NCBI GenBank assembly: GCA_902790135.1
Contig: CADAQM010000038.1
Coordinates: forward strand, 1-33,584
Origin: an uncultured Coriobacteriaceae bacterium
GTDB taxonomy: Bacteria; Actinomycetota; Coriobacteriia; Coriobacteriales; Atopobiaceae
Length of the DNA: 33,584 nucleotides
Direction: 5' to 3'
Below the pieces are notes generated by a model. The model made no database searches. It was given only the letters and a program-made list of their open reading frames with translations, and was not told the origin of the DNA. The translations under genes were made by a program, and so were the position numbers. Below, one piece after another: positions 7,525-14,109 of the stretch (position 1 is its first letter; the number at the start of each line of letters is the position of its first letter).

Positions 7525-9867
7525 CTAAGCGGCGTAGAGCACGTCCTCCAGCTCCTGGGCGGCGGCCAGGTACTCCTGCCTGCCGCCGAAGTACTCCACG
7601 ATTACCATCGGACTGCCGAACTGCCTGAACTCCTCCATCCCGAGCACGCGCGGGTCGTCGAGATCGACGAGGTTGGCTGTCGAGTACTTTTCAAGCAGCG
7701 TCTCGAGCACCTGCCTCGCCACACCCTCGTACTTCTCGAAGAGTGCGGCACGCTTGGCGTTGCGCGCCCGCTCGCTGCGGGTGAGGGGCTTCGCGTCGTA
7801 GGCCACGTGGCAGATGAGGTCGAAGTCGCTCATGTCGGCCTGTCCCGCCTCCTTGCGCAGCTCGTCCAGGAAGACGCCGTGCTCGCGCAGCGCGTCCACG
7901 ATGGCCTGCTTGCGACGCTCGCCCTTCCACGCTTTTAGGAAGTGGTCGAGCGAGTCGTATTCACCGAGGATGTTCCTCCTCGTGTAGTCGCGAAGGCTCT
8001 CGGTCACAAGCTGGCCGTTGCTTGAGTAGTACTCCACCCGCTCCGAGACGATGCGCACCTCCACGCCTGAAACGTAGTACTTAACGCGTCCGCTCACGGG
8101 ATCGTCGGGAGGCCATGCTGGCGGGTCGTCAGGGCCGGGCCCGGGCGGTGTCACGGGCGGGTCGTCCGGGCCAGGCGTTGTCGGTACGTCGGGCGGGTCC
8201 ATGGGCCCGTTGGGCCCGGGCTCATAGATCTGCACGGGCTCGCCGTCGAAGGCGGGGTCTGCGAACAGGCGCGAGGCGTTGCGGAAGTCCAGAATGGTGA
8301 AGTAGAGCTTGCCATAGGGCTCGTAGATGCGCGTGCCGCGACCGATGATCTGCTTGAACTCGGTCATGCCCTGCTCGCCGAAGATGTTGTCGAGCACGAC
8401 GACCCTGCAGGTCTTGCAGTTGACGCCCGTCGTGAGCAGCTTCGAGGTCGTGACGATGGTCGGGTAGGGCTCGTCCACGTCCATGAAGGTGTCGAGTTGC
8501 GCCTTGCCCTCCTTGGAGTCGCCCGTGATGCGCATGACGTAGTTGGGGTGGTCCTTCACTATGTCGCTATTGGCGTTCACGAGCGCCTGGCGCATACGCT
8601 CCGCATGGTCGATGTCAACGCAGAACACGATGGTCTTCGAAAGTCGGTCCGTCTCCATCAGGAAGCGCGTGACCTTAGCAGCTACCTCCTTGGTGCGCTC
8701 GTCAATGACCATGGTGCGGTCGAAATCGTTGCGCTCGTAGACGCGGTCCTCTATGACCTGACCCTTGTCGTCGATGGCACCCTCGCCCGGACGGTAGCCG
8801 TACACGTCCACGTTGAGCTGCGGGCGTACGACCTTGTAAGGCGCGAGGAAGCCGTCAGCAATGCCTTGCTTGAGGGAGTAAGTGTAGGCAGGCTCCCCGA
8901 AGTAGTCGATGTTCGAGACGTCCTTGGTCTCCTTAGGCGTGGCGGTCATGCCAATCTGCACTGCCGAGTCGAAGTACTCGAGAACCTTGCGCCATGCGGA
9001 GTCCTCCGCCGCGCTGCCCCTGTGGCACTCGTCCACGATGACCAGGTCGAAGAAGCTTCGGTCAAACTCTCGGAAGATCTCCTCGCCGTCCTCGCCCACG
9101 AGCTGCTGGTACAGCGCGAAGTAGACCTCGTAGGAGGGGTCGAGCTTTCGATGCTCCACCTTGGTTGTCACCTTCTGCAACGGCTTGAAGTCGCCGTCCT
9201 TGGTCTGGTCGACGAGAACGTTACGGTCTGCCAGGTAGAGCACCTTGCGCGCCTTGCCCATCTCGCGTAAGCGGTGCACGATCTGGAAGGCGGTGTAGGT
9301 CTTGCCCGTGCCGGTGGCCATCACCAGCAGGACGCGCCGCTCGCCTTTGGCCACTCGCTCGATGGTGCGGTTCACGGCGACGCGTTGGTAGTATCGGGGC
9401 TTGTTGCCGCCCTGTTCGTAGTGGTAGGGCACCGTAATTGCTGCCTCGGTTTGAGCGTCAGCGATACCCTTCCCGGTGCGGTATCGCGCCCAAAGCTCGT
9501 CAGGCGTAGGGAACTCGTCCATTTTGAGGCTGCGCTCTGCGCCGGTAAAGAAGTCGTGCTCGAGGAAGCCATGACCATTGGTGCTGTATGCGAACGGGAT
9601 GTCGAGCGCCTGCGCGTAGCCCATTGCCTGCTGCATGCCCGCACCGACCGTATGCTCAGTGTCTTTCGCCTCGACGATGGCAATGGGAAGGTCAGGGGTG
9701 TAGGACAGCAAGTAGTCGGCCTTCTTCTTGCTTCCGCGAGCGACCATGTGGCCGCGCACGATGATCTCACCATCAGTGAAGCAGTACTCGGTGGTCATCC
9801 GTTTGAGAGACCACTTCTCCTTGATGACAGGGTCTATGAGCTTGAGCCTGGTGTCGGACTCGTTCAT
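7525..9867 (-). CDS. hsdR: Type I restriction endonuclease subunit, EcoEI-like
   Basis: A 780-residue HsdR that translocates DNA with ATP and cuts unmethylated DNA. The N-terminal nuclease domain shows Asp51 and Glu66-x-Lys68 (IVEAK), a PD-(D/E)xK centre. The superfamily 2 helicase motor follows, with Walker A ATGTGKT (184-190), the DECH box (279-282), GMTATPKET and a motif VI-type segment IIGRGTRI. Residues about 547-590 form a proline-rich linker made of PGPDDPP-like units, followed by an EcoEI-type C-terminal domain to the end. The length suits the shorter EcoEI-like group rather than the roughly 1000-residue EcoKI/EcoR124 forms. It starts 4 bases after the RHH gene and ends 19 bases before hsdM. 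Confidence 0.95.
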   Translation of the reverse strand: MNESDTRLKLIDPVIKEKWSLKRMTTEYCFTDGEIIVRGHMVARGSKKKADYLLSYTPDLPIAIVEAKDTEHTVGAGMQQAMGYAQALDIPFAYSTNGHGFLEHDFFTGAERSLKMDEFPTPDELWARYRTGKGIADAQTEAAITVPYHYEQGGNKPRYYQRVAVNRTIERVAKGERRVLLVMATGTGKTYTAFQIVHRLREMGKARKVLYLADRNVLVDQTKDGDFKPLQKVTTKVEHRKLDPSYEVYFALYQQLVGEDGEEIFREFDRSFFDLVIVDECHRGSAAEDSAWRKVLEYFDSAVQIGMTATPKETKDVSNIDYFGEPAYTYSLKQGIADGFLAPYKVVRPQLNVDVYGYRPGEGAIDDKGQVIEDRVYERNDFDRTMVIDERTKEVAAKVTRFLMETDRLSKTIVFCVDIDHAERMRQALVNANSDIVKDHPNYVMRITGDSKEGKAQLDTFMDVDEPYPTIVTTSKLLTTGVNCKTCRVVVLDNIFGEQGMTEFKQIIGRGTRIYEPYGKLYFTILDFRNASRLFADPAFDGEPVQIYEPGPNGPMDPPDVPTTPGPDDPPVTPPGPGPDDPPAWPPDDPVSGRVKYYVSGVEVRIVSERVEYYSSNGQLVTESLRDYTRRNILGEYDSLDHFLKAWKGERRKQAIVDALREHGVFLDELRKEAGQADMSDFDLICHVAYDAKPLTRSERARNAKRAALFEKYEGVARQVLETLLEKYSTANLVDLDDPRVLGMEEFRQFGSPMVIVEYFGGRQEYLAAAQELEDVLYAA

Positions 9868-9871
9868 TCCT

Positions 9872-10072
9872 CTACCTCGCAGTCAACTCGTTGATGATGC
9901 AGGTGCGAATGAAGGCAGAGAAGCTTATGCCGCGCAAGCGCGCCGCTTCGGCAGCGGCATCCTTGAGGTTCTTGGGGACCCTCAGTGTAATGGGGGTCTG
10001 TGCGCCTTCGGCTAGATAATCCTGCTTCTTGGCTTCGGTGGCACCGCTTTCGATAAGCTCCGAGTACTTCAT
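9872..10072 (-). CDS. Ribbon-helix-helix DNA-binding protein
   Basis: A 66-residue protein whose C-terminal two thirds fit a CopG/Arc-type ribbon-helix-helix domain: the strand PITLRVPKNL, helix KDAAAEAARLRG and helix SFSAFIRTCIINEL. The ATG follows GGAGGA. It is the first gene of the hsdR-hsdM-hsdS transcription unit, 4 bases before hsdR, which suggests it could autoregulate the restriction operon. Equally, RHH proteins of this size act as relaxosome accessory proteins (MobC/NikA type) or antitoxins, and this gene lies across the candidate transfer origin from the relaxase. No toxin partner is adjacent. The DNA-binding fold is likely; the role is inferred. Confidence 0.82.
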   Translation of the reverse strand: MKYSELIESGATEAKKQDYLAEGAQTPITLRVPKNLKDAAAEAARLRGISFSAFIRTCIINELTAR

Positions 10073-10099
10073 GGGGTCTCCTCCGGCCTCAAAGCACTT

Positions 10100-10114
10100 T
10101 GCAACAGTTTTGCA
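10100..10114. promoter_or_regulatory. Possible operator upstream of the RHH-hsdRMS operon
   Basis: TGCAA and TTGCA arms separated by CAGTT lie 28 bases before the RHH start codon, near a TAGAAT-like -10 on the minus strand. RHH repressors usually bind short inverted repeats over their own promoter. Position and symmetry are the only evidence. Confidence 0.3.
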
Positions 10115-10219
10115 TACATTCTACCAAGCAGCGGCAAAACATAGTCAGGCAGGCGAAGGCAAATCGATTACGAGCATCCGCGGACATACAGCGCGCCTCT
10201 TACGCTAAAGCGAGCTGCC

Positions 10220-10448
10220 TATTCCATGTACAAGGCCCATGGAATAGCTCGTTCGCGCCGCTCTTGGGACGGTAGTCCGATGAGTCTCGGCCTCGTCGCT
10301 AAGCTCCTCGGTCCCGTGCCTCACCGTCCCTCCGTCGCGGCGCCTCCACGCCACCCATGACAGCACGTCATGGGTGGCGCGTGCGGGGGATCCCCCGCAC
10401 CCCTAGGATTCTGGCAAGTCCGTCTAGACACGGACCGACTCTGGTCCG
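10220..10448. other. Palindrome-rich region, candidate origin of transfer (oriT)
   Basis: The 396 bases between the RHH start (10072) and the relaxase start (10469) hold no supported gene but five inverted repeats: TATTCCATG/CATGGAATA at 10220-10246; GGGACGGT/ACCGTCCC at 10266-10330; a 13-base perfect stem with a 5-base loop at 10349-10379; the perfect 20-base palindrome GTGCGGGGGATCCCCCGCAC at 10381-10400; and CGGACC/GGTCCG at 10431-10448. Relaxases normally nick next to inverted repeats just upstream of their own gene. I cannot name the nic site. Confidence 0.5.
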
Positions 10449-10468
10449 ATCGCACGTGGAGGCAGACG

Positions 10469-11707
10469 ATGCCCTACATAAAGCCAATCTCCGGACACAC
10501 GACGCTCGGGGCAGCCCAGCGCTACCTCGAGCGCGACGGACGCGCCCTCGCCCGGGACTTCATCAACCTCGAGCCGCCGATCATCGGGCTATCCGACGAC
10601 GGAGAGCCTGTGTACGGCGCCTACGACTGGGCGTCCACGATGGACGCGACAAGGGCCACGATGGGTAACGACACCCCATACAGGGGCCGAAAGGCCCGAA
10701 CCTATAAGCACTATGTCTTCTCGCCCGATCCGAGGGACGGTATCGGGCTCTCAGAGCTCCGGTCTGTCACCATGTCATGGGTGCGTGAGAACTTCGGCGA
10801 CTACGAGGTCGCCATCGTCTACCACGACGACAACGAGCACCACATACCGCACGCCCACGTCATCGTGAACAACACGAACCTCGAGACGGGCCGCAGGCTC
10901 CAGGACCCGGACCCGAGGGCGCTCAAGAGGTCGGCACAGCGTATCGCAAGGGAGCACGGCCTCTCCTCATACGTCGACGAGCCCGCAGACCCGGAGACCG
11001 GAATCGTACCCGACTCGAGGTCTTATGCGCGAAGAAGCGTCCGTGCCTCCGAGCGCTCGCTCGTCCATCGAGGCGAGTACTCATGGGTTGCCGACATAAG
11101 GGCCCGCGTGGACATCGCCAAGGGTATCGCACGCGACCTCGGCGACTTCGAGGCCGCTCTGGCAGGCATGGGCGTGGGCATCCGCGAGTCTGCTGGCACG
11201 AAGGGCGACTGGGTGTATTCGCTTTCCGAGACCCCTTCCAGGCAGGTCACGGGATCGAGGCTTGGGGCTGCTTACACCAGACAGGAAGTGACCTCCTGGA
11301 CGAGGAGCCCAGTGAGGACAAAGCCTAGTGCCCTCACTACGGACGGGGCGAGGAAGGTCGCGGCGCACGCCATCGAGGTCCGTGACCTAGGCGAGCTCGC
11401 ACGACTCTCCGAGGCCGTGGACGTCGTGTCCCGAGGCGGGTTCACGAGTCTGAGGGGCATCGATCTCGCGATCGGGCGTACCCGCAGGACCACTGGGAAG
11501 GAAGCGGTCGTCCAAAGGCTCGAGCGCGCACGTGAGTACTGCGCCACCCACAACATGCTGCCAGAGACGAACCCTGGCGTCGCGCGCAGGGCATCTGGGC
11601 AGCGGTCCGGCCATTCCGCGCGGACGACCCGCCAGCAGCAACATTCGGGCGGCATGCGGCCACGCAGCATTCAACAGAACCACAGCAGGGAGAGGGGCCA
11701 AAGATGA
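10469..11707 (+). CDS. HUH relaxase (MobA/VirD2-like) for conjugal mobilization
   Basis: A 412-residue relaxase that would nick the transfer origin, stay bound to the 5' end through a tyrosine and pilot the strand to the recipient. The histidine triad is clear at about 125-130 (HIPHAH followed by VIVNN), in a VAIVYHDDNEHH context typical of the Relaxase (PF03432) fold. Candidate catalytic tyrosines are Tyr3 and Tyr19 near the N-terminus. The C-terminal 180 residues are basic and low in recognizable motifs. ATG 10469 follows GTGGAGG; the upstream extension to 10370 runs through palindromes and is not expected to be coding. It shares an ATGA overlap with the next gene. Confidence 0.88.
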   Translation: MPYIKPISGHTTLGAAQRYLERDGRALARDFINLEPPIIGLSDDGEPVYGAYDWASTMDATRATMGNDTPYRGRKARTYKHYVFSPDPRDGIGLSELRSVTMSWVRENFGDYEVAIVYHDDNEHHIPHAHVIVNNTNLETGRRLQDPDPRALKRSAQRIAREHGLSSYVDEPADPETGIVPDSRSYARRSVRASERSLVHRGEYSWVADIRARVDIAKGIARDLGDFEAALAGMGVGIRESAGTKGDWVYSLSETPSRQVTGSRLGAAYTRQEVTSWTRSPVRTKPSALTTDGARKVAAHAIEVRDLGELARLSEAVDVVSRGGFTSLRGIDLAIGRTRRTTGKEAVVQRLERAREYCATHNMLPETNPGVARRASGQRSGHSARTTRQQQHSGGMRPRSIQQNHSRERGQR

Positions 11708-12228
11708 GGGTGACCGCACGCTACGAGGACGGTTCCGTCGAGGAGTTCGACACCGGCACGCTCACGACCGAGGGGGCACTCGGCCGCCCGAATGCCCTCA
11801 CCGACATCCACATTACGATCGTTGACGGCGTATGGGCCGACGTAAGCTGGTATCGCGTGCCGACCGCCAGTTCCGATGGGCTCGCGACACGGCTCCCCGG
11901 CTGCAGAATCCACCTCCTCAACGCGGAAGAGCTGGCCCATGTGCGCTCGATCGAGCTCGACGGCCGCCTCCAATGGCTCCGCGTCGGCGATGACCTGTGC
12001 GACGTCGCGCGGCTTGACGAGATCTCCGACCTCATGCACGAAGGCCCCTCAACCAGCATGGCGGGCAGGGCGGTGTGGCTGCATGACACGCTGCTGCAGG
12101 CCCTTCCCACGCGCAGGGACTCCCACGAACAAACCTGCGAAATGCTCGGGCTGATGCCCTCGAGCTACGAGACCCTCGCGAGAATGGCTGATTACGGCTC
12201 TTCCGAGGATGACGCCTTCCCCGTCTAG
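11704..12228 (+). CDS. Unknown protein translationally coupled to the relaxase
   Basis: A 174-residue protein I do not recognise. Its start overlaps the relaxase stop as ATGA, so it is probably made in step with the relaxase and may assist mobilization. It is acidic, with no signal peptide, no membrane segment and no cysteine motif. The first 100 residues look like alternating strands (VTARYEDGSVEEFD, TDIHITIVDGVW, GRLQWLRVGDDL). The C-terminal part is helical, and SHEQTCEMLGLMPSSYETLARM resembles a short helix-turn-helix-like stretch in which a residue pair recalls domain-register regulators, but this is weak. Codon use matches the relaxase. Confidence 0.75.
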   Translation: MRVTARYEDGSVEEFDTGTLTTEGALGRPNALTDIHITIVDGVWADVSWYRVPTASSDGLATRLPGCRIHLLNAEELAHVRSIELDGRLQWLRVGDDLCDVARLDEISDLMHEGPSTSMAGRAVWLHDTLLQALPTRRDSHEQTCEMLGLMPSSYETLARMADYGSSEDDAFPV

Positions 12229-12253
12229 TTGTGAAGATTGTATGACTCAGTTC

Positions 12254-12283
12254 CTTAGGGACGCTTAGGGACACTTATCGTCC
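12254..12283. repeat. Tandem 10-bp repeats upstream of the excisionase-like gene
   Basis: CTTAGGGACG (12254-12263) is followed directly by CTTAGGGACA (12264-12273) and a weaker CTTATCGTCC (12274-12283). Tandem 10-base units put binding sites on one face of the helix, as for Xis or a regulator. They lie in the 133-base gap before the HTH gene. The role is inferred. Confidence 0.4.
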
Positions 12284-12361
12284 GTCGCCACGAGCGCCGA
12301 GTTGCCGTATTCGCGAACACCCTCGTCAGGCAGTGAATTCCTACCACAGGGAGGCGAACAC

Positions 12362-12553
12362 ATGACGGAAAAGGCAGCGAGAGCACAGAGAGAGCCGGAG
12401 CTCATATCGATCGTCGAGGCGGCGAGGATGCTCAACGTCTCGACAAGGACGGTTAACAGGCTCTGCCTGGACGGCAAGCTCAAGGCCGTGAGGATCGGCT
12501 GCCAGTGGCGCATCAACAGGCGCGCCCTGCGCGAGGCCGCTGGGCTCGAATAG
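12362..12553 (+). CDS. Excisionase-like MerR-type helix-turn-helix protein
   Basis: A 63-residue protein with the compact winged-HTH of the excisionase (Xis)/MerR-like DNA-binding family: ISIVEAARMLNVSTRTVNRLCLDGKLKAVRIGCQ-type sequence, where a helix-turn-helix is followed by the KAVRIG wing and WRINRRAL. ATG 12362 follows GGGAGG; a longer in-frame start at 12302 has poor support. In integrative elements such proteins bend DNA at att sites to promote excision, or regulate plasmid genes. It lies 2 bases before the initiator-like gene, so the two are probably co-expressed. Excision is the likeliest role given the tyrosine integrase on the same element, but a regulator of the next gene is also possible. 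Confidence 0.85.
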   Translation: MTEKAARAQREPELISIVEAARMLNVSTRTVNRLCLDGKLKAVRIGCQWRINRRALREAAGLE

Positions 12554-12555
12554 CG

Positions 12556-12963
12556 ATGTCGGAGGAGTCGGCATCCTACTCGCGCGTCTGGGGGCCCGTT
12601 GTGCACGCCATGGTGCAGTCTGGCGCCTCTGGACAGGAGTGGGCCGTGCTCGTGGCACTCCTGCGCTGGCAGAAGGAAGGCAGCAGCGTCCTCTCAATGG
12701 GTGTGCCCACCATTTGCAAGTACACCGGCCTTGACGAGGACACTGTGAGGCACCGCTTGGCGAGCCTCCTGAGGAGGCGCTACGTGAGCCGGGGTGGCTA
12801 CGAGTTCCCCATCCTCGAGCACGACAGGGAGGCCACGAGGGGCCATGCGGCTTCCTACAGGCTCGGCGTCCCCAAGCTCGGGCCAGAGGACGGGTCGAAC
12901 ATCCTCAACCGCAAGGAACGCGTGGAGTGGGACAGGAGAAGGCGCGAGGAGGGCACGGAATGA
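12556..12963 (+). CDS. Winged-helix protein, candidate replication initiator
   Basis: A 135-residue protein beginning WGPVVHAMVQSGASGQEWAVLVALLRW after a short N-terminus. A winged-helix reader follows at about 50-90 (MGVPTICKYTGLDEDTVRHRLASLLRRRYVSRGG), as in plasmid initiators and DnaD-like replication proteins. The C-terminal end is very basic and acidic mixed (DRRRREEGTE). The ATG at 12556 is 2 bases after the HTH gene; the in-frame start at 12505 overlaps that gene. Its stop codon is itself the first base triplet of a run of TGACA-type repeats (12961-13256), the arrangement expected for an initiator and its iterons. Replication is inferred from this neighbourhood; a transcription regulator is the alternative. 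Confidence 0.7.
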   Translation: MSEESASYSRVWGPVVHAMVQSGASGQEWAVLVALLRWQKEGSSVLSMGVPTICKYTGLDEDTVRHRLASLLRRRYVSRGGYEFPILEHDREATRGHAASYRLGVPKLGPEDGSNILNRKERVEWDRRRREEGTE

Positions 12964-13256
12964 CAGGGACGTCATACCAAGGGTTTTGGAGGTCCCAGAA
13001 ACCGATGGGATGACAGATGCGTCATGCCAACGACCTCGATGACAGACGATTGACGGTCTCGAATAGGCCCCTTTGAATGACAAGCCCGTCATGCCAAGGG
13101 GCCAAACCGTGCGGCAGATCAGCCCTCCTCTGACAGATTGTCCGCAGTGCTCCAATGCGTATGACAAATCTGTCCGTTCGAGGATCAGTTTGGGATGATG
13201 GGAACGTCATGCCAAACAGACAGGCTTGTCATGACCGCATGACAGGAACATCATCC
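12961..13256. repeat. Iteron-like repeat array, candidate vegetative origin (oriV)
   Basis: Four 20-base copies follow TGACAGNNNCGTCATGCCAA closely: 12961-12980, 13011-13030, 13078-13097 and 13196-13215. Shorter or diverged TGACA copies start at 13040, 13131, 13162, 13219 (GACAGGCTTGTCATGAC) and 13240. Each full unit contains an ATGAC/GTCAT-like imperfect palindrome. The first two are exactly 50 bases apart; others are irregular. No gene is supported from 12964 to 13609. The array sits directly behind the winged-helix initiator-like gene, as plasmid iterons often do. A regulatory array is the alternative. Confidence 0.65.
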
Positions 13257-13396
13257 TTAGAAGAAGTGTTCATAAGAATCTTGGTGAAGAATCTCTGAGC
13301 CATGAGGTCAATAAGGCTCGGCTGCTTTGAAGCTCCATGCGCCCAATGCCAGTTTTATGCATCGCGCTCATTGGCCCGCCGTTCGCCGATTCGCGA

Positions 13397-13462
13397 TTTG
13401 GTGCAAGCTGGGGGCCGAATTTGGTGCAAATTTGGTGCAAACCGGCCGAGGCCTTGGTGCAA
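13397..13462 (+). repeat. Four TTGGTGCAA direct repeats, integrase arm-site cluster
   Basis: TTTGGTGCAA occurs at 13397-13406, 13420-13429 and 13431-13440, with CTTGGTGCAA at 13453-13462. Start spacings are 23, 11 and 22 bases, close to whole helical turns. The same sequence is at bases 1-10 before the integrase. Direct repeats beside a tRNA-derived core are typical arm-binding sites of tyrosine integrases. The function is inferred. Confidence 0.65.
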
Positions 13463-13468
13463 GCAAAG

Positions 13469-13497
13469 AAAAAGGCCAGAGAACATAGCCTCTGACC
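13469..13497 (-). terminator. Intrinsic terminator behind the tRNA fragment
   Basis: Read on the minus strand, GGTCAGAG pairs with CTCTGGCC (one G-T pair) around an 8-base loop and is followed by five T. It lies 10 bases past the CCA end of the tRNA fragment, as expected for a tRNA gene's own terminator. Confidence 0.65.
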
Positions 13498-13507
13498 TCG
13501 TGTTTTC

Positions 13508-13550
13508 TGGTGGGCGATGCTGGATTCGAACCAGCGACCCCATCCGTGTG
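13508..13550 (-). pseudogene. 3' half of a tRNA-Val(CAC) gene, att-site remnant
   Basis: On the minus strand this runs from the anticodon CAC (13550-13548) through one anticodon-stem strand, a 5-base variable loop, a perfect T arm (GCTGG TTCGAAT CCAGC) and the acceptor strand ATCGCCC to the discriminator A and an encoded CCA. The matching 5' acceptor GGGCGAT, D arm and 5' anticodon strand are not found in the bases to the right. The acceptor sequence and anticodon both point to valine. Homology ending in the anticodon loop fits an integrase crossover there. The orientation is unexpected: the missing half should continue into 13551-13620 but does not. Confidence 0.7.
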
Positions 13551-13609
13551 TACTTTAACAGAAAACGACGCCCCTGTGTACGAGAAATCTGCTTTATTTT
13601 GAACCAACA

Positions 13610-13990
13610 CTACTTTCGCAGTTGCTCCTTGACGATAGAGCTGGCGATGAAGAATCCCGCAAGCACGATGACGCACACGATTGCGGCAAGCGCGAGCTGG
13701 GGAATTTGCACGTTTGCCCTGCTATAGGCCAGATAGGCAATCACAGCAATGGCCGCGAGCGCCGCAATGAGGTACTTGCTCTTGATCTTTGCGGTATTGG
13801 AGGGCACATTGGCGAGTATGGCCGTACGGACGCCCAGGACACTGGAGAGCAGGCCCTCCCCCGTCGTGACCCAAGCGTCTATATCGGCAAAGTTGCCAAC
13901 CGCAAGCACAACGCCGTAGACAAGAGATCCGATGCCGGCAAAGAGCGCCGCAAGACAAAAGACCTTAAGGAGCCTGCCCTGAGAAGTCAT
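13610..13990 (-). CDS. Small membrane protein of unknown function
   Basis: A 126-residue protein with four hydrophobic stretches: about 8-32, a weaker one near 45-60, 70-86 and 96-118, so probably three or four membrane spans, and a basic C-terminal end (KEQLRK). I chose the internal ATG at 13990 (MTSQGRLL) because GGAG lies 6 bases before it; the ATG at 14002 would add only MELQ. I recognise no family. It lies 119 bases downstream of the YhhN-like gene on the same strand and may share its message. It is the first supported chromosomal gene beyond the island edge. Confidence 0.72.
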   Translation of the reverse strand: MTSQGRLLKVFCLAALFAGIGSLVYGVVLAVGNFADIDAWVTTGEGLLSSVLGVRTAILANVPSNTAKIKSKYLIAALAAIAVIAYLAYSRANVQIPQLALAAIVCVIVLAGFFIASSIVKEQLRK

Positions 13991-14109
13991 CTGCAACTCC
14001 ATTCAATACTCGAGGACCACAAGATCGAGCCACGTGCGCTTAGCCGCAGCGTGCACTGGATAAACGCGATACAGGATAGCAGTTTTATGGGCTTCAGACC
14101 CCCTTGCGC

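Larger units (their letters stand above)
1..13550. mobile_element. Integrative mobilizable element (integrated plasmid-like island)
   Basis: The region combines a tyrosine integrase at the left end, an excisionase-like HTH gene near the right end, a HUH relaxase, a winged-helix initiator-like gene with iteron-like repeats, a toxin-antitoxin pair and a Type I restriction system. The right boundary is marked by four TTGGTGCAA repeats and the 3' half of a tRNA-Val gene. The same TTTGGTGCAA sequence stands at bases 1-10, just before the integrase, so the left boundary is probably just outside the window. No coupling protein or Type IV secretion gene is present, which suggests mobilization by a helper element. 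The target-domain stretches of the hsdS copies look richer in A+T than the flanking genes. The exact ends are inferred. Confidence 0.75.

Noticed and set aside
10266..10330. A possible hammerhead-like ribozyme or small RNA (GATGAG inside a long stem)
   Set aside because: The conserved CUGAUGA and GAAA core elements are missing; the stem is better grouped with the other palindromes of the candidate oriT.
12694..13167. A minus-strand frame across the repeat array
   Set aside because: It runs antisense to the winged-helix gene and through the iteron-like repeats, with no recognisable protein features.
12961..13256. A possible CRISPR array
   Set aside because: The repeats are short, uneven in spacing and partly diverged, and no cas gene is present; iterons fit better.
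13302..13727. A plus-strand frame containing CWIRTSDP
   Set aside because: That peptide is the antisense reading of the tRNA 3' half at 13508-13550, a frequent false gene call.
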